DNA of 64,000 nucleotides from the NCBI GenBank assembly GCA_037952775.1, contig JBANAY010000001.1, positions 3,782,001 through 3,846,000 on the forward strand, read 5' to 3'. Each line of letters begins with the position of its first letter. The first letter of the stretch is position 1. The DNA comes from Clonostachys chloroleuca. Taxonomy: Eukaryota; Ascomycota; Sordariomycetes; Hypocreales; Bionectriaceae. Shown in pieces: positions 23,589 through 35,405 of this stretch. Position numbers and translations under genes: made by a program. The notes under the pieces were generated by a model, which was not told where the DNA came from, made no database searches, and worked only from the letters and a program-made list of their open reading frames with translations.

Positions 23589-25931
23589 TCAATCATCATC
23601 CCCCATACCTGTGAGCCCACTGGTTAGGCCCTGCATCCGCCGCATAAGCAGATCTTCCGAGCTACCCAGTTTCACCAGGCTCTTGTCCTTTGTAAGAGTC
23701 TTCCTGCCGCCCTTCCTGCCACCTGTTGAGTTTCCATTGGTTTTCGGCGACGCCGTGGCCGCCTTCTTCGGGCTTGAAGTGCCGGATTCCCCCAGCTCTC
23801 CCTCTGGCCCCATCCCATTCTGTAGCTGTTCAGCCTCTCCACTCGCAGCTCTCCTTTCTAGCTTCCGCCTCCCATGCGCGGAAACTAGCGATCCGCGCCC
23901 CCCGCGAATCTTGGTCATGGTCATCTCCAGAGGCTTGTCCTCCTCACCGCTAGATTCCACCATACTGTAGTGGCGCATCTGGTTAGCAGCTTCGCTCGCT
24001 CGCCTCTGGTCGCGCCGTAGCCGCGCGCCGTCTGCATGGGCAAACAGTTGCTCAAACCACTCTGCACACCTTTCAAAGTGTCTCCATGCTGGTGGGTACA
24101 ATGCAGGAAACTGCATGAAACCATGCGAAGTTCCGGGGATCAGCATCACCTCTGCAGCGCCGAGTTCTTTTAGCTCCTCTTCGGACAACGGTTGCCGAGA
24201 CATGGCACTGCCGGGATCCATGCGGCGCCGTGCCGCTGCCTCCTTTGCTCGACGTATCCGGCCTGCCAGGATGACTGTGTCGTCCACCAATGGGTCTCTC
24301 TCTCCCGTCATAAAGTAGGTCCTAGGAAAGTCGGCGAGTAGTGATTCAGGCGCCAGCACAGGGCTTAGTAGGTAGTCTGACCCAAAATTCGGGCGATTGT
24401 GCGGCCCAATGTAGAGGATGATCATCGCTCGCATCATTTCCGGAGTCAACACCCGATCATTGAAGTATGAAATCATCGAGGACGTGGCCAACCTTGTCTT
24501 CATCGGCTCTGGATGATGCGAGGTACTATTTGTTCTCTTGATCCCAGCTCCTTGTTGGGGCGAGTCCAGGGCACGCGAAGCTCCAGCTTTTAAGCCTCGT
24601 GCAGGCCGGTCGCTCATTCCTCCCGCTTCACTATCATCGGCAATAGCAGAATCGGACGCCAACTCTGGGGTTGTAGGTTTCTCATCCTCGTCGTCTGAGT
24701 GATGGGGCGTGCCCACCAGATCATTATACTCCCTACTCTTGCGTCGAACGACTGATTTGTTGGTTTTTCTCATGTTACGATCACGGATCAAGGACAGCTC
24801 CTCATCTGTCATCCAGTTGCCTATGTTCATATCCAACGCAGGATAAAAGCAAACGAGCCCGTCTGGAGGAGGAAGTTCATCACTGTCATGACACCGGAAT
24901 TTATGTGCACTACCTGTTTCCAACACCATAAGTGTGGCCGCCACTGCCAGATTACCTCCCGCACTGTCGCCTGTGAGAATGATTTTAGGCACATCACGGC
25001 CCGACATGCCAATGCACCTACCACGTGTCTGGATCAAGGTCGTGTATACATCGAAACACTCGTTGAGAGCGTAAGGGAAAGGGTACTCCGGTGCCTTCCT
25101 GTAGTCCAGGCTTAGAATAGGAAGGCCAGACTTGGCTGCCCATGCGAACAGCTTATCGTCATTACAGCGCGGATCCATGGCCACGAAACCCCCTCCAGGT
25201 ATGTCAACCACCAATCTATTATGGTGTTCCAGTTGTGCCAGAGGACCATCGTAATAAAGCCAAGCCATGACGGGTTCCTTGTAGTCGCTCCCTTTGGGGC
25301 GGGGGATACGGACTTGTCTCGGCGGCCACCTCGTGAACCGCGGGCCTATCAGCCTCTGGAAGAAACCCAAATAAGGCGTTGTACTCTTATTCCACGACAC
25401 CCGGAGGTGATCAATGGTGATCATGCCGCGAACCTTCCGAACCTTTTCATCGGCCCGCTCGGTAGCGAAGAGATAGAAGACGGAGAAGACAATGCTCGCG
25501 ATATCACGCAGCCATCTGGTTTTGATCTTCATGGCGGTCCAAAAGCCAGCATCGAGGGCGGTCAGAACCCAAGTCGCGCGGAAATATGTTGGGTCGTACA
25601 TGTTGGCCATTGGTTCGGGGCTCGCGAGACCGACGAGGGCGCTGAAATTGCGGGCGGCGTAGAGGTAAAGCATGGTCAGGGCAACGGTCTGCCAAGCCGT
25701 CAGCCTCTTGGAGAAGAGACGCGAGAGGCGCTGCGCGCCGGGCGGTCCATGTCTGTCACCCCTAGATGTGGATTGCTGTCAGTCGGGGGCTCCAACATTG
25801 GCAGAGTAACACTGGGGTGGGGGGCAGGTAGAGACGAACCGATAGAGATACACAGTCCAAAATGACAAGACGGCAAGCACCTGGAGGCGCCGCGACTTGG
25901 TCGACGGTCGGCCGAGGACGTGGTCAATCAT
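23589..25931 (-). CDS. Alpha/beta hydrolase of the hormone-sensitive lipase family
   Basis: Two exons (25840-25931 and 23589-25761) encode 754 residues. The N-terminus is hydrophobic (RRLQVLAVLSFWTVYLY, then WQTVALTMLYLYAARNFSALVG), suggesting membrane association. The hydrolase core has the nucleophile elbow GDSAGG (Ser about 297), an acid in GERDPLVDD (Asp about 520) and GTSHGF (His about 577), a complete catalytic triad. The oxyanion segment reads DIPGGGFVAM (about 217-226), so the usual HGGG histidine is absent. A low-complexity insertion of about 120 residues, rich in S, D and E, splits the core (about 350-470). The tail after about 600 is basic and disordered. It is probably an esterase or lipase acting on membrane or lipid-droplet substrates; the exact substrate is unknown. 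Confidence 0.8.
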
Positions 25932-28900
25932 GCTTGGCTGTGCAGGTTAGGGTGGGTGACTGAAGTATGGGAGAAGGCTTTAGTAAAGCATTCCAGCCAC
26001 CCGAGCGAGACAAGAGATACGGAGAGTAAACAAAACAGATGGAAGACAGGCGAGCAAGAGTACGTCCGGACGTGACAGATACGTTGCAGGGAAGGTGGAA
26101 TAGCTAAAGTAAGAATTGGCACAGCAGGACCGAGGAATTGGGAGCGGCCCGCCGACCGATCGGCACCTCGTGGCTCGTGACAGCGGCCTTGTCCATCGTG
26201 ACGTTGCTGACATTGGGGGAGCAGTGTCGTGGCGGGATTGGTCCACTGCCATCGAATGCACATTTGGCATCTGACTCGAACTTTGGCATGTGAAAGCCAG
26301 ATTGTGGGGCCATCTCACGTTTCGCCCGTGGGGTGACGCCCAAGCCTAGTTCTGGGGTCGACTACCCTAGACTTGGCCTCTCGTGTAAGTCGAGCTTCTC
26401 TTATGGGACTTTGTTTCCATGGACATGACATGTGTCTGCATCTGAGTCATAAGACGATAAGACGGCTAATATTTGGTATTACTCGGTGATTATATTCCAG
26501 TCGGGGCTACCCTCCATCGCGACAGCCGTAGAACATCATGTAAGCGTTAGATGCGTTGTTCTAAGGAATCCAGACAAAGGGGAATTAAATTGAAAGTCCC
26601 AAATTTCTATCATTTAACAACTGTACTAGCTCTTTTTGTATTACAATTGCGTCGCTCTATTAGTAAGAGCGGGTCGACCTAAATGCCTAATATCAAACAA
26701 GCCCTGAGCTGCGTCGCAGTACTCCTACACTTGCAATAGACAAATTAATACCTACTGAAAGCGTTGCTGTCAAAGAAGACGGTACACGCAATCTATTATG
26801 GATTTAATCACGGTCGAATTACCACCTCTGATAATGCTGGAAATAGGGAACTTGAAGGCCGGAACAAGGCCAAGAAAGAGGATGAAGAACAGGAACAGGC
26901 ATTTCATCTGGGGCACAACCTCTCCGCGGCGGACAAGAACTCTTGAGCTTTTCTAAGCATCGTTGCATTACCTTTCAAAAATAGTTCTGCAGAATACTGC
27001 TTTTTTCTAGCCACTTGCAATACAGTGGAATGTGCAGGGAGAGAGGTGTTGAACTTTGATTTATCGTATTAGTTTCAGAAAGTTATACAGTCCGTGCGAC
27101 ACGAATCCCCTTCATCCAACATGGCCGCTGTTTCGAAATACATATTCCGGTAGCAAAATGTTTGTGCTATAAGTCACCCCTCTGTTCGTCTTTTTTCTCA
27201 TCTGTCTGCATATTTCTCCTTTCGTTTTTGTTCTTCTTTTCGTTGTGTTCACTTTCCCATACACCATCTCTTTATCTCGCTCCCACTATAAATATCTGCC
27301 TACTGCCCTGGATTCTCGAGACTGACCAGCAGTATCAATAGTCCATCAGCTCAAGGGCAGCAAACATTACCATAAACACTTGGTTTAATTTGGCTATCCT
27401 GAATGAGGCCAACCAAAACTAGGTGGCCGGCTGAAAGGCTTAAATAACTAGATAACGCCACCTAGTTTACCGACCACCTTCCCAGCAGAGTTGATTTCCG
27501 GCGCTGGAAGGATGGATTCTCATTCAAATCTCATTCGCTTGTGGAAGACATAGGGCGGCACCCTTGTATCGGAGAGATGCTCGGCTTGATCCTTCCAGCC
27601 AAGCCTTCACTGTCAGGTTCCTGTCGCCAACGATCCCGCAGCTAATGGCGACGAGACTTCCACTCGATGAGCCAGCACAGCCAGCCGCACTACGATAGCG
27701 TGTCGTCCCCACGAAGCTGAAAGCCTTATCGGCGAAGGTTCCTGGAGTACCCTCAACCTGCAATGTGTGGGTCTGGGTCTGGTTTGCCACTCGCTGAACT
27801 CTCCCAGAGAACTTGATATTACTCTGGAAGTACCCGAGGATCAAACATAGAGACGTTAGCCTGGTCGCCGCCCCCCCAAAGCTGACTTATCTTCACGCTT
27901 CCTGGCTTCCACGGGAAGCACACATAAAGGTGCTTCTGTGGGAGGCTCAAATAACAGTACAGTGCTTCCGTGTGAGGCCCAAGGACGGCTCTTTGAGTTT
28001 GAGATTGAGAGGGAGATAGGAGAGATCGTGAGGATGCTGGTTAGGGGGACAAAAGGATACATTAATTCTTCGTATCCTAGATACAAGGCCTACGGCCCAG
28101 AGGATAAACCATTAGAGTACTCTGGGCAGTGGCTCCGGGCTTGGGCCCATCCTACAGCTCCTTGATATCTTTCCTATTTTCCATAGTTATACCCCCCTTT
28201 TTATACATATCATAGCTAGCAAGTTCATCCAAATCATTATCACAAATCTCAATAATAATAAAATCTTTCACTAGCACTTTTCCCTCCTTGACCTTCTGCC
28301 AAACCTCCGGGGTGCCGCTAATTATGAGGTTCGTTTCTCCTTGCGGTGCCATACCCATTACGACTTGGCATAATTCTCTATCAATTTACTTGCAGTAGGT
28401 GCAAGCATACAACGCCAACTTGGCATCTACAACCTTGCTCTTTCCCATGGCCGTGGCTCCAGCCTGGCTGGTGCAGCAGGCTTTCCTAGTTGTTTCTTTG
28501 TATAATAGGCAACCACCGAAGACATCACCGCACCCCACTCCTTACGAGAGGGCAGTTTATTCCAGTTATCGACCATCGTTCTTGGCCGCCATGGTGATTT
28601 TGGGTCTCCCTTCCCAAGCTTTCACTGACTGTCGGGCTGCGCTTTGGCCACCTTTGTTTGCGGCCTTTGTGAGTGTCTGAGCTGTACGATAGCCATGGAG
28701 AACGAAAATGTGGGGGAGGAGGCAAGGAGCGAAGGCAACAGAGACAAAGATGACAAATGTGCTGCCTGGTGGTGTGTTAAAGTAAAGAGAATGGCAGAGA
28801 TTGAGAATTTTACAAGAAGCGTATCATAGAAAGACAAAAGACAAGGGTTGAGAAATAAACAACAGATGAAACAATAACAAAGATAGGATGAATGAAGGCA

Positions 28901-29419
28901 ATTGTATTACGTGCGGTAAGACGAGGAGAGGAACAAATGGGGGGGACATAGATCTGATCGAGGTCGCTGAGATTCGGAATCAAGCAGAGGAGGAGCTCGG
29001 CTCATCGTATGTCGCTGCATTGCATATACTTAGATAAAGCCCACGGGATTTTGAACGTGAGATGATACTCTGTATTTAGTGATTAATCACGTATTATTTT
29101 TGTGGTCATTCGACGTTTGAAACTAGAAAGCTAGGTGCTGGCTTCAGATTGATCATTTCAATTTCATCCTCAACCAGTAATACGCAAGCCCCAGAGAGAC
29201 GTTACCATAGCGTCTGTCTTCAATCTTATTATAGATCCTCCGACCCTGAAGACAATCTGTAAGTCAATTTCCCCTTGTCCCAAGTTTCTGTTCAGAGTTG
29301 AGGTTGGCTGTTCAGCCGATAAATTAGAGTGGTGAATTGCCCTTATTAAGAGAGTTGAGAGTTCATTGCCCTCCTGCCACCTCATAGTTAGGAATGCCAT
29401 CAGTAGACCTTCCTTTAAT
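25932..29419. other. Intergenic region, about 3.5 kb, partly AT-rich
   Basis: No confident gene. The stretch 26400-27300 is noticeably AT-rich. A 12-bp inverted repeat (AAACTAGGTGGC) occurs at 27416-27427 and 27457-27468. Two short frames, 27524-27844 (minus) and 27938-28165 (plus), look slightly protein-like but match nothing I know. A further frame near 28155-28385 (minus) is listed separately. The left end carries the hydrolase promoter and the right end the calpain 3' UTR. Confidence 0.4.
28155..28385 (-). pseudogene. Possible coding remnant, function unknown
   Basis: The minus strand has an open stretch of about 75 codons (including MAPQGETNLIISGTPEVW, then KVKEGKVLVKDFIIIEICDND) that ends at a stop near 28155. 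The composition is charged and regular, unlike the surrounding spacer, and is more AT-rich than the genes around it. There is no clear start with a full gene structure, no domain I recognise and no good splice partners. It may be the remains of a gene or of a mobile element, or chance. Confidence 0.25.
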
Positions 29420-32212
29420 TCATGCATCCTGGTCTCCTTGAGCAAGGCGGACTGAAACTTCCGTATCTTGCGCGTATACACGGAGACCCATGACACAGAC
29501 TGGGTTCCATGGCTGCTTCCTGCCCCTCTCCTGCTCTGTATCTGAATCGGATTCGGACTCGGAGGATTCTGAGTCGGAGTCCGACTCTGCAGGTGTTTCT
29601 TCCCCTTCTGCTACTGGTGTATCAGGTTGAGGCTGCGGCGGTAGCGGCGTATCCTTGGTTTGCTCGTTTGCCAGATTATCTGGCTTGGAAGATTGTCTTG
29701 CGCTTGACGGCGCGCGCCTGGTCCCAATCTCGTCCCTCCTCTCATCCCCACTGCGCTGTACTGTGGTCACTGAAGTATCTATGGAGGGTTTGGAGTATCC
29801 CGACTCCGAGGATGACATGTCGCCAGGCCAACATCCAGGGGGTGGCCTGGAGTTGACATAGTCATCGTTTTTTGCATTCTGGCCTTGAGCTTCCTCATGG
29901 GGGCTGTCGTTCTTCTCCTTTTCGCCGCCTCTCTCCCACTCCCCCTTCTTGCTCAATTCGTCCTGCATCCCGGCCATTGCCTGCTGCATTTTCTCCATGG
30001 CCTCCTTCATATCCTTGAGCTTCTCCTGCTTGGCTTTTTGCTCCTTCTTCTTTCGCCTCCTTTGAGACTTCTTCTGCTCTTGCGCTTCATCCTCGTCAAG
30101 AACACCAGTCTTGGAGTGTGCTAGATCATACTGCATCCCGACTTGTCGCAGCTTCTGGGGGTTGACATCTGCAAAATCCTTGACCACTTCCTCAACGGTT
30201 CTCTTATAAGGGTGTCGCTCGGCTGTGACCCTGGGGAGGATTTCGTATACTCCTGGTTTGAGATGGACCTCGCAGTTGACCGACCGCCGTTCGGAGATTC
30301 CGCGATGGCATTTGGCTTCGGCCAATGCTAGGGGCGACCCAAGCTGGCGAACAACGAACTCAAGGAAGAACGCGTAGGGTCCAGCGAGGCCGCGGAAATA
30401 GCGGTCATCGAGCTAGGGAGTCGTTAGCTAAACGAACCATCAGGCTGGGTGTAAAATATGGATGAGCTTACCGTGGATAAGACGATTGCAACAAGCCCTT
30501 CTCTCTTGATCTCTACAGTGAACTTTTTCCTCAGGAAGCCAGTTACCCAACTGACTGGCGAGCTCATCCATTGTTGGGCGACCGTCCACCTTTTGTCGAA
30601 GAGACGCGTTCGGAAGATCCATCTGAAGTTACTCAGCACGTCCTCAAACGTCATCCAGAAGTTGCCGTTGTCAGCGAATGAGTAGTTCAGCTTCCTGATC
30701 ATCTCTGGGGTCCATTCCTTGGATCCATCTGACCAGGGACCATGCCACTCTCCCAGACCATTGTTCGACCTCTCGCCCCAAGGGTTTCTATTCCGTTGAG
30801 TTAGTCCTTTGACCTTTCGTAATGGATTCTTGATAGGATTAGATTACGAACCTGACTTTGATGAGCCGGACCTTCTTTCCGTTTTCATCTTCAATCTCGA
30901 CAGCCTTGTGAATAGAGTATGCGTGGCCCAGAACAAGTCCATTTCGATTCGTAGTGGTGTAGGACTCGCTGTTGGCCGTCAACCCGAAGACGAACTCAGA
31001 GTCGCTCCTGTCGACTCCCGTCATCTCACGCCACAGCTTCTCCTTGCGCAGGACCCGGTTGCCTGGAATGACCGTCATTACACCACCTGTGAGGTCTTCA
31101 ACGGCGTAGCCAGGCCAGCCCCCGTTCAACGACTCGTAGTCCCCATGGACCTTTGCGTACTACAAATGATTGTTAGTGATTGAAACCTCCAAAAATAATG
31201 AATAATTCAAGATTTGAAAAGAAGGGGGCTACGCGTACCGCTTTCTCTAGCAATGGGAGCCACGTCTCATTCTCATTGTTACACTTCGAAAAGAATAATG
31301 ACTCTGAACCAGTCTGCCTCTCCTTTTTATGCGTACGCGACCTCTTCCCACTCGGATCGTGGACATTAAAGCTGTGACCAAAGTCCTCATGGGTTAAATA
31401 GAGATTGTCGTCAATAACGGTCGAGATCCACTCGCCGTCTCTGTAGAAGACGAAACCATAGACACCACATTCCTCATCGCGCGCAACGCAGATCTTGTCC
31501 ATGAGATCCCGGCGGTGGGCGATGTTGGCCACCCCGGCGAGCCACCAGCAGTCGCCAACAGCCCCCTGCTTGATATCAGAGCTGGAGAAGCCGTCGACGG
31601 TGAACTGGGGGTTCTCGAATATCCAGTCCACTCGGTGAACCGCCCGCGGTCTGTAGGTTGTAGGGGCAGGAGGTGAGTTGTCCGCCTTCATGTAGGTCTC
31701 CAAATGCTTGAGATTGACCGGCGCGACGGCGTCGGCGAGGATCCCGCTGCTCAGGATGGTCTTTAGCGAGCGCCTCACCGACCTGGAGCGGCGGGGCCGT
31801 CGCTCGTCGGATGACGACGAATCGTCGGACGAGTCGTCGGAGTCGTGCTGCTGGTGGCAGGTGGTCTCCAGGCCGAGCAGGCAGTCGAACTTGCGGCAGA
31901 AGAGGTCGGTGTCAATGTCGAACTCGGAGTCGCAGAACTTGGTGTTTGTGCTCTCGCACTGGGCGACGGCCACGCGGACCATGTCGAGACACCGCGAGCG
32001 GGCCTCTTCGTAGCTCTGGGCGGCATTCCGGTCTTGCTCTCGGGGGAGTCGGCCCCGACGGCGACATCGCGGTAGAGCTTCTGGGGGAAGATGGAGGTGA
32101 CCTTGCCGGGGGCCTTGCTGTGATACCGTGACCAGAAGCGGGATACGACGGTCTGGGGATGGATCTTTGAAGCCTTTCTTGAAGGCTGCTGGTCCCCTTG
32201 AGAGACATACAT
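29420..32212 (-). CDS. Calpain-like cysteine protease (frame broken at 32042-32046)
   Basis: Four exons: 31239-32212, 30852-31159, 30472-30787 and 29420-30412. The papain-fold calpain core carries the full triad: Cys in VGDCWWLAGVAN (about 222), His in LVLGHAYSI (about 404) and Asn in VRNPWGERS (about 429, coded across an intron). The N-terminus (SRFWSRYHSKAPGKVTSIFPQ) is typical of fungal calpain-like proteins. Near residue 57 the frame breaks in a run of five C on the coding strand. One added base joins GADSP to REQDRNAAQSYEEARSRCLD and gives 863 codons. A serine/aspartate-rich insert lies before the core (DSDDSSDDSSSSDE). The C-terminus has a lysine/glutamate coiled-coil-like stretch and an acidic low-complexity segment. 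No EF-hands are seen, so calcium dependence is uncertain. Substrates are unknown. Confidence 0.88.
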
Positions 32213-33839
32213 GATCAAACAGTATACACAGATCCAGGAGAGAGTGGGAGGAGATTACAGAGGATATAAATCAGCCTCTTGTCGCCCCCATAACCAATCA
32301 CTAGGGGGGGAAGGGAGGAGAAGGGTTGATGCCTAGACACGCACACCTACAGCGAGATCGGGAGCATGATATATTACACAGCATGAGGAGGCTCTATACG
32401 AAGTGCCATGGCGAGGCGAATACAGACGTGGACAGCTCCAGCTTGGCATCCTGCGCAAGGCATCACAGCTGTACCGCCTTTCGGAGCCGCTTTAGTGCTT
32501 CGGTACATGGAGGAGGCCAATGGGGGATGCGGCTGGGGGCGGGATTGTGGAGATGGGATGCAATAGTGAAGCCACCAGGAGCGCGCAGGAGGTGTCCAGC
32601 CAAGGCTTTGGGGGCAGGGCGATCTGATCGGTGGGCCAGGACATGCAGGTGAGCACATGGATGCCCAGTAGGGCTATATCCATGTGGGACTATGGGTTGT
32701 TAGAGTCTCCTCGAGACTCGGGGGAATAGCAGACACCCATCACGATGGCGAACGAACGAATAGTATCCGGGTGGTGGGAGTATAGGCGGGCAGCTGGCCA
32801 CGTCGATGCAGCACAACGACGCCGGCACATGAGGATTGCTTCAATGCGCGGTAAAGCGGCCACAGCAGCATCTGTCCAGGTGTTGAGAGAGCTGCAGAAG
32901 GGAATGGAGCACCAGGCAGTGTATCGCCTCGATGCTGTGGATGTGGTGGTTCGCAAACCACGTTGGAGCGGATAGGGCTGAGAGGGGCGGTGCTTCGTAT
33001 TTCCGTCGCTAGAGTGTGCGATAGTCCAGGTCTAGTTTACGATGACTCAAAGAGATGGCCTGACGTCATGCGACTAGCTCTTCGGGGTCGAGGGAGACTG
33101 ATCTGTGAGGGAGAGAGAAGAATGCATCCATGTCAGATGGACGTTGTTGCCTGACTCAGCCATCGGCGACGGCTCCATCAGACCTGAAGAGTGCTGGAGA
33201 GCCTGTGGGATGCTCTCAGCCTTGCAGCGCCTGAGACCGACGGAGCTGCCTGTGTCATTGCATGGTGACAATGACCGAGAGAGTGCAGAGTGAGTAGCAG
33301 TAACACAGCATCCGAGTTTCGAGAAACTGCTCCATGCACCGTTGATGTTGCATCATTGCCTTCGGACTGTTCTGACGTTCTGACTGCAGGTTGATGTGAT
33401 AGTGCTCGCGAAGAGAATAGGCGGTGGGCGATCGCCGCGATGCTCTGAGCGTTAGACTTTAGGGCACTATCCGCCATCCGCCCCTCCTATCGCGCTGGCC
33501 CTGGGCGTCTTCCTGTCCCCCTTCCGTGGCCCCGGTTATCCCTCCAAAAGTCCCATGACCGATGCCGAACGCCTCCACCTTCCATCCATCCACCTCATGC
33601 AAACCTGCGCCACCGAGGGCCAGTTCCATCCTCACAGCTTCGCCTCTTCCCATCGCCCTGCTCTGCCCTGACCGACCGACTGCGACGCTTGCTCCTGTCA
33701 AGGGAGCTGGGAATGATTACGGCCCCACACCGTCCCCGATGGGGTCTTCTTCCTTGCACACCTGCCGGATCCCTCCGTTACCTTGACTGAAAATCGAAAG
33801 CTTCACCCGTTTTGCGACCACTGCCCCGCCCACCGCATC
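32213..33839. promoter_or_regulatory. Shared divergent intergenic/promoter region
   Basis: This 1.6-kb stretch lies between the calpain gene (minus) and the RING/TRAF gene (plus) and must include both promoters. Frames here are short and give no recognisable protein. No clear binding site is named. Confidence 0.45.
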
Positions 33840-35405
33840 ATGGACGTGTCTGACCCGGCAACCCCCGGGCGAGAGCCCAGCGCACGAGAGCCGCCTGAAC
33901 CAACCGACGGCGAGCCGCAAGCATCACCGCGTCGAGCCTCTCGGACATCCGAATCGTCGACTGAGGATGGCTACCGCATGAGCCCAGCTGCTGCGAGGCG
34001 GTTCGCCCGCAGGAACATGCGGAGGACCTCACCGACGCCAGATCTCGTCACCAGCCTCGTCCGCCCCCCTTCGCCCGAGGCATTCTACGTCGCCGACCAG
34101 TTCCGCCAGAACAATGCGAGATTAGACTATGGTGGCCCCTCGATGGTGAGGCTGCGGCCAATTACTGGCGGTCGTGCCTTGGTCCCCTCTCCCAGGCGAA
34201 GGTCGGGGCCATTACAGTCTCCTCATCCTTCATCGCTTGATATCCCAAACAAGTACGGCGGGAACTGCATATTTGACATGTACGCCCTCACATACGTCGT
34301 GGAACCGGATCCCAGCCTGCTCTGTCCCATATGCCACGATCCACTGGTAGATCCGGTCACTACACCCTGTGACCATACCTTTTGTTACAGGTGCCTCCGG
34401 AGGAGCATTGAGTCGAGCCCATCTGGGACTGCCTGCCCCATTGATAGAGAACCGCTTGTCTGGTCTGACTGTTTTAGCGCCGAGAGGCTGGTGCGCACAC
34501 AGCTGAACAGCCTGCTTGTCAAGTGTCCTAATCGTAACCGAGGGTGCAACAAGCAGATCCGGCGTGAGGCGATAGAAAGTCATGCTCGGATCGATTGCCG
34601 ATTCAAGGACTACCCGTGCCCCGACGCTGAGTGTGATAAGCGTGTGAGGGACAAGAGCGCTGATGACAGATGTCTGCATGACGAGAGCCCGTGCAAGTAC
34701 TGCCATGAGGCCGTGGAGGAGGCAGAGAAGGAGTGGCATTTGGTGTCATGCCCCAAAACAAAGACTCGGTGCGAAGCCTGCTGGCAGCTCGTGCCCAAAG
34801 CTTCCATGACTGAACATCACGAACTCAAGTGTGACGGTGCCGAGGTCGCATGCACATATCACGACCTGGGTTGCCCTGTTCGGATGGAGCGTGGCCATCT
34901 GGCAGAGCACACCCTTGCATGTGCCTTTCATCCCGACACGGCGTCGGGCATCATCATTAGATCTCAGCGCGAGCTTATTCAAACCTACAGCGATTTATCG
35001 ACCCGCATGCAGGATATGCAAAAGGTTCAGGAGGAGGCGGCGCAGCGACTTGAACAGCTGACTAAGGCGGTGGAAAAGTCCGGCCCGATCAGCACCAGCA
35101 GTGTGAGCGAGAACAGGACTATCCAAGACCTGGATGCGGGCTTCGAGGAGGTTCATCAGAATCTAACTCACCTGGAAGCGCGGCAGAGCATGTGGACGCT
35201 GAACCAAGTCATGCCAATAAGAGAGGAAGTGGCTGAGCTTCGGAACAATGTCAATATGATTCGCATGCATCTCAACTGGCTGAGAAGCCGCGAGGAAGGC
35301 AGGATGAGGGCGGCCAACAACATGACCACTTCAGCAGACAGAAACCCTGTTCTCACTGAGCGACGGCGTTCGTCCAACCCTGATATGGACATCCCACGTC
35401 TCTAG
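33840..35405 (+). CDS. RING and TRAF-type zinc finger protein, probable E3 ubiquitin ligase
   Basis: A single uninterrupted exon of 521 codons. Residues 1-140 are disordered and rich in P, S, R and E. A RING finger occupies about 161-205 (LCPICHDPLVDPVTTPCDHTFCYRCL, then CPIDREPL), with the C3HC4-like spacing of an E3 ubiquitin ligase. Next come TRAF-type Cys/His fingers to about 375 (KCPNRNRGCNKQIRREAIESH, CPDAECDKRV, YHDLGCPVRMERGHLAEH). Residues about 390-500 form a coiled coil with L/V heptads (RMQDMQKVQEEAAQRLEQL). No MATH/TRAF-C domain is present. The start ATG at 33840 fits the neighbourhood; codons further upstream in frame are not ATG. It is presumably a cytosolic oligomeric E3; the target is unknown. 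Confidence 0.88.
   Translation: MDVSDPATPGREPSAREPPEPTDGEPQASPRRASRTSESSTEDGYRMSPAAARRFARRNMRRTSPTPDLVTSLVRPPSPEAFYVADQFRQNNARLDYGGPSMVRLRPITGGRALVPSPRRRSGPLQSPHPSSLDIPNKYGGNCIFDMYALTYVVEPDPSLLCPICHDPLVDPVTTPCDHTFCYRCLRRSIESSPSGTACPIDREPLVWSDCFSAERLVRTQLNSLLVKCPNRNRGCNKQIRREAIESHARIDCRFKDYPCPDAECDKRVRDKSADDRCLHDESPCKYCHEAVEEAEKEWHLVSCPKTKTRCEACWQLVPKASMTEHHELKCDGAEVACTYHDLGCPVRMERGHLAEHTLACAFHPDTASGIIIRSQRELIQTYSDLSTRMQDMQKVQEEAAQRLEQLTKAVEKSGPISTSSVSENRTIQDLDAGFEEVHQNLTHLEARQSMWTLNQVMPIREEVAELRNNVNMIRMHLNWLRSREEGRMRAANNMTTSADRNPVLTERRRSSNPDMDIPRL

Noticed and set aside
9875..32046. Programmed ribosomal frameshifting at C runs as the explanation for the four frame breaks
   Set aside because: These gene families are not known to use frameshifting, no shared downstream structure is evident, and intact C6 runs elsewhere in the window are read normally. 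Undercalled bases explain the data more simply.
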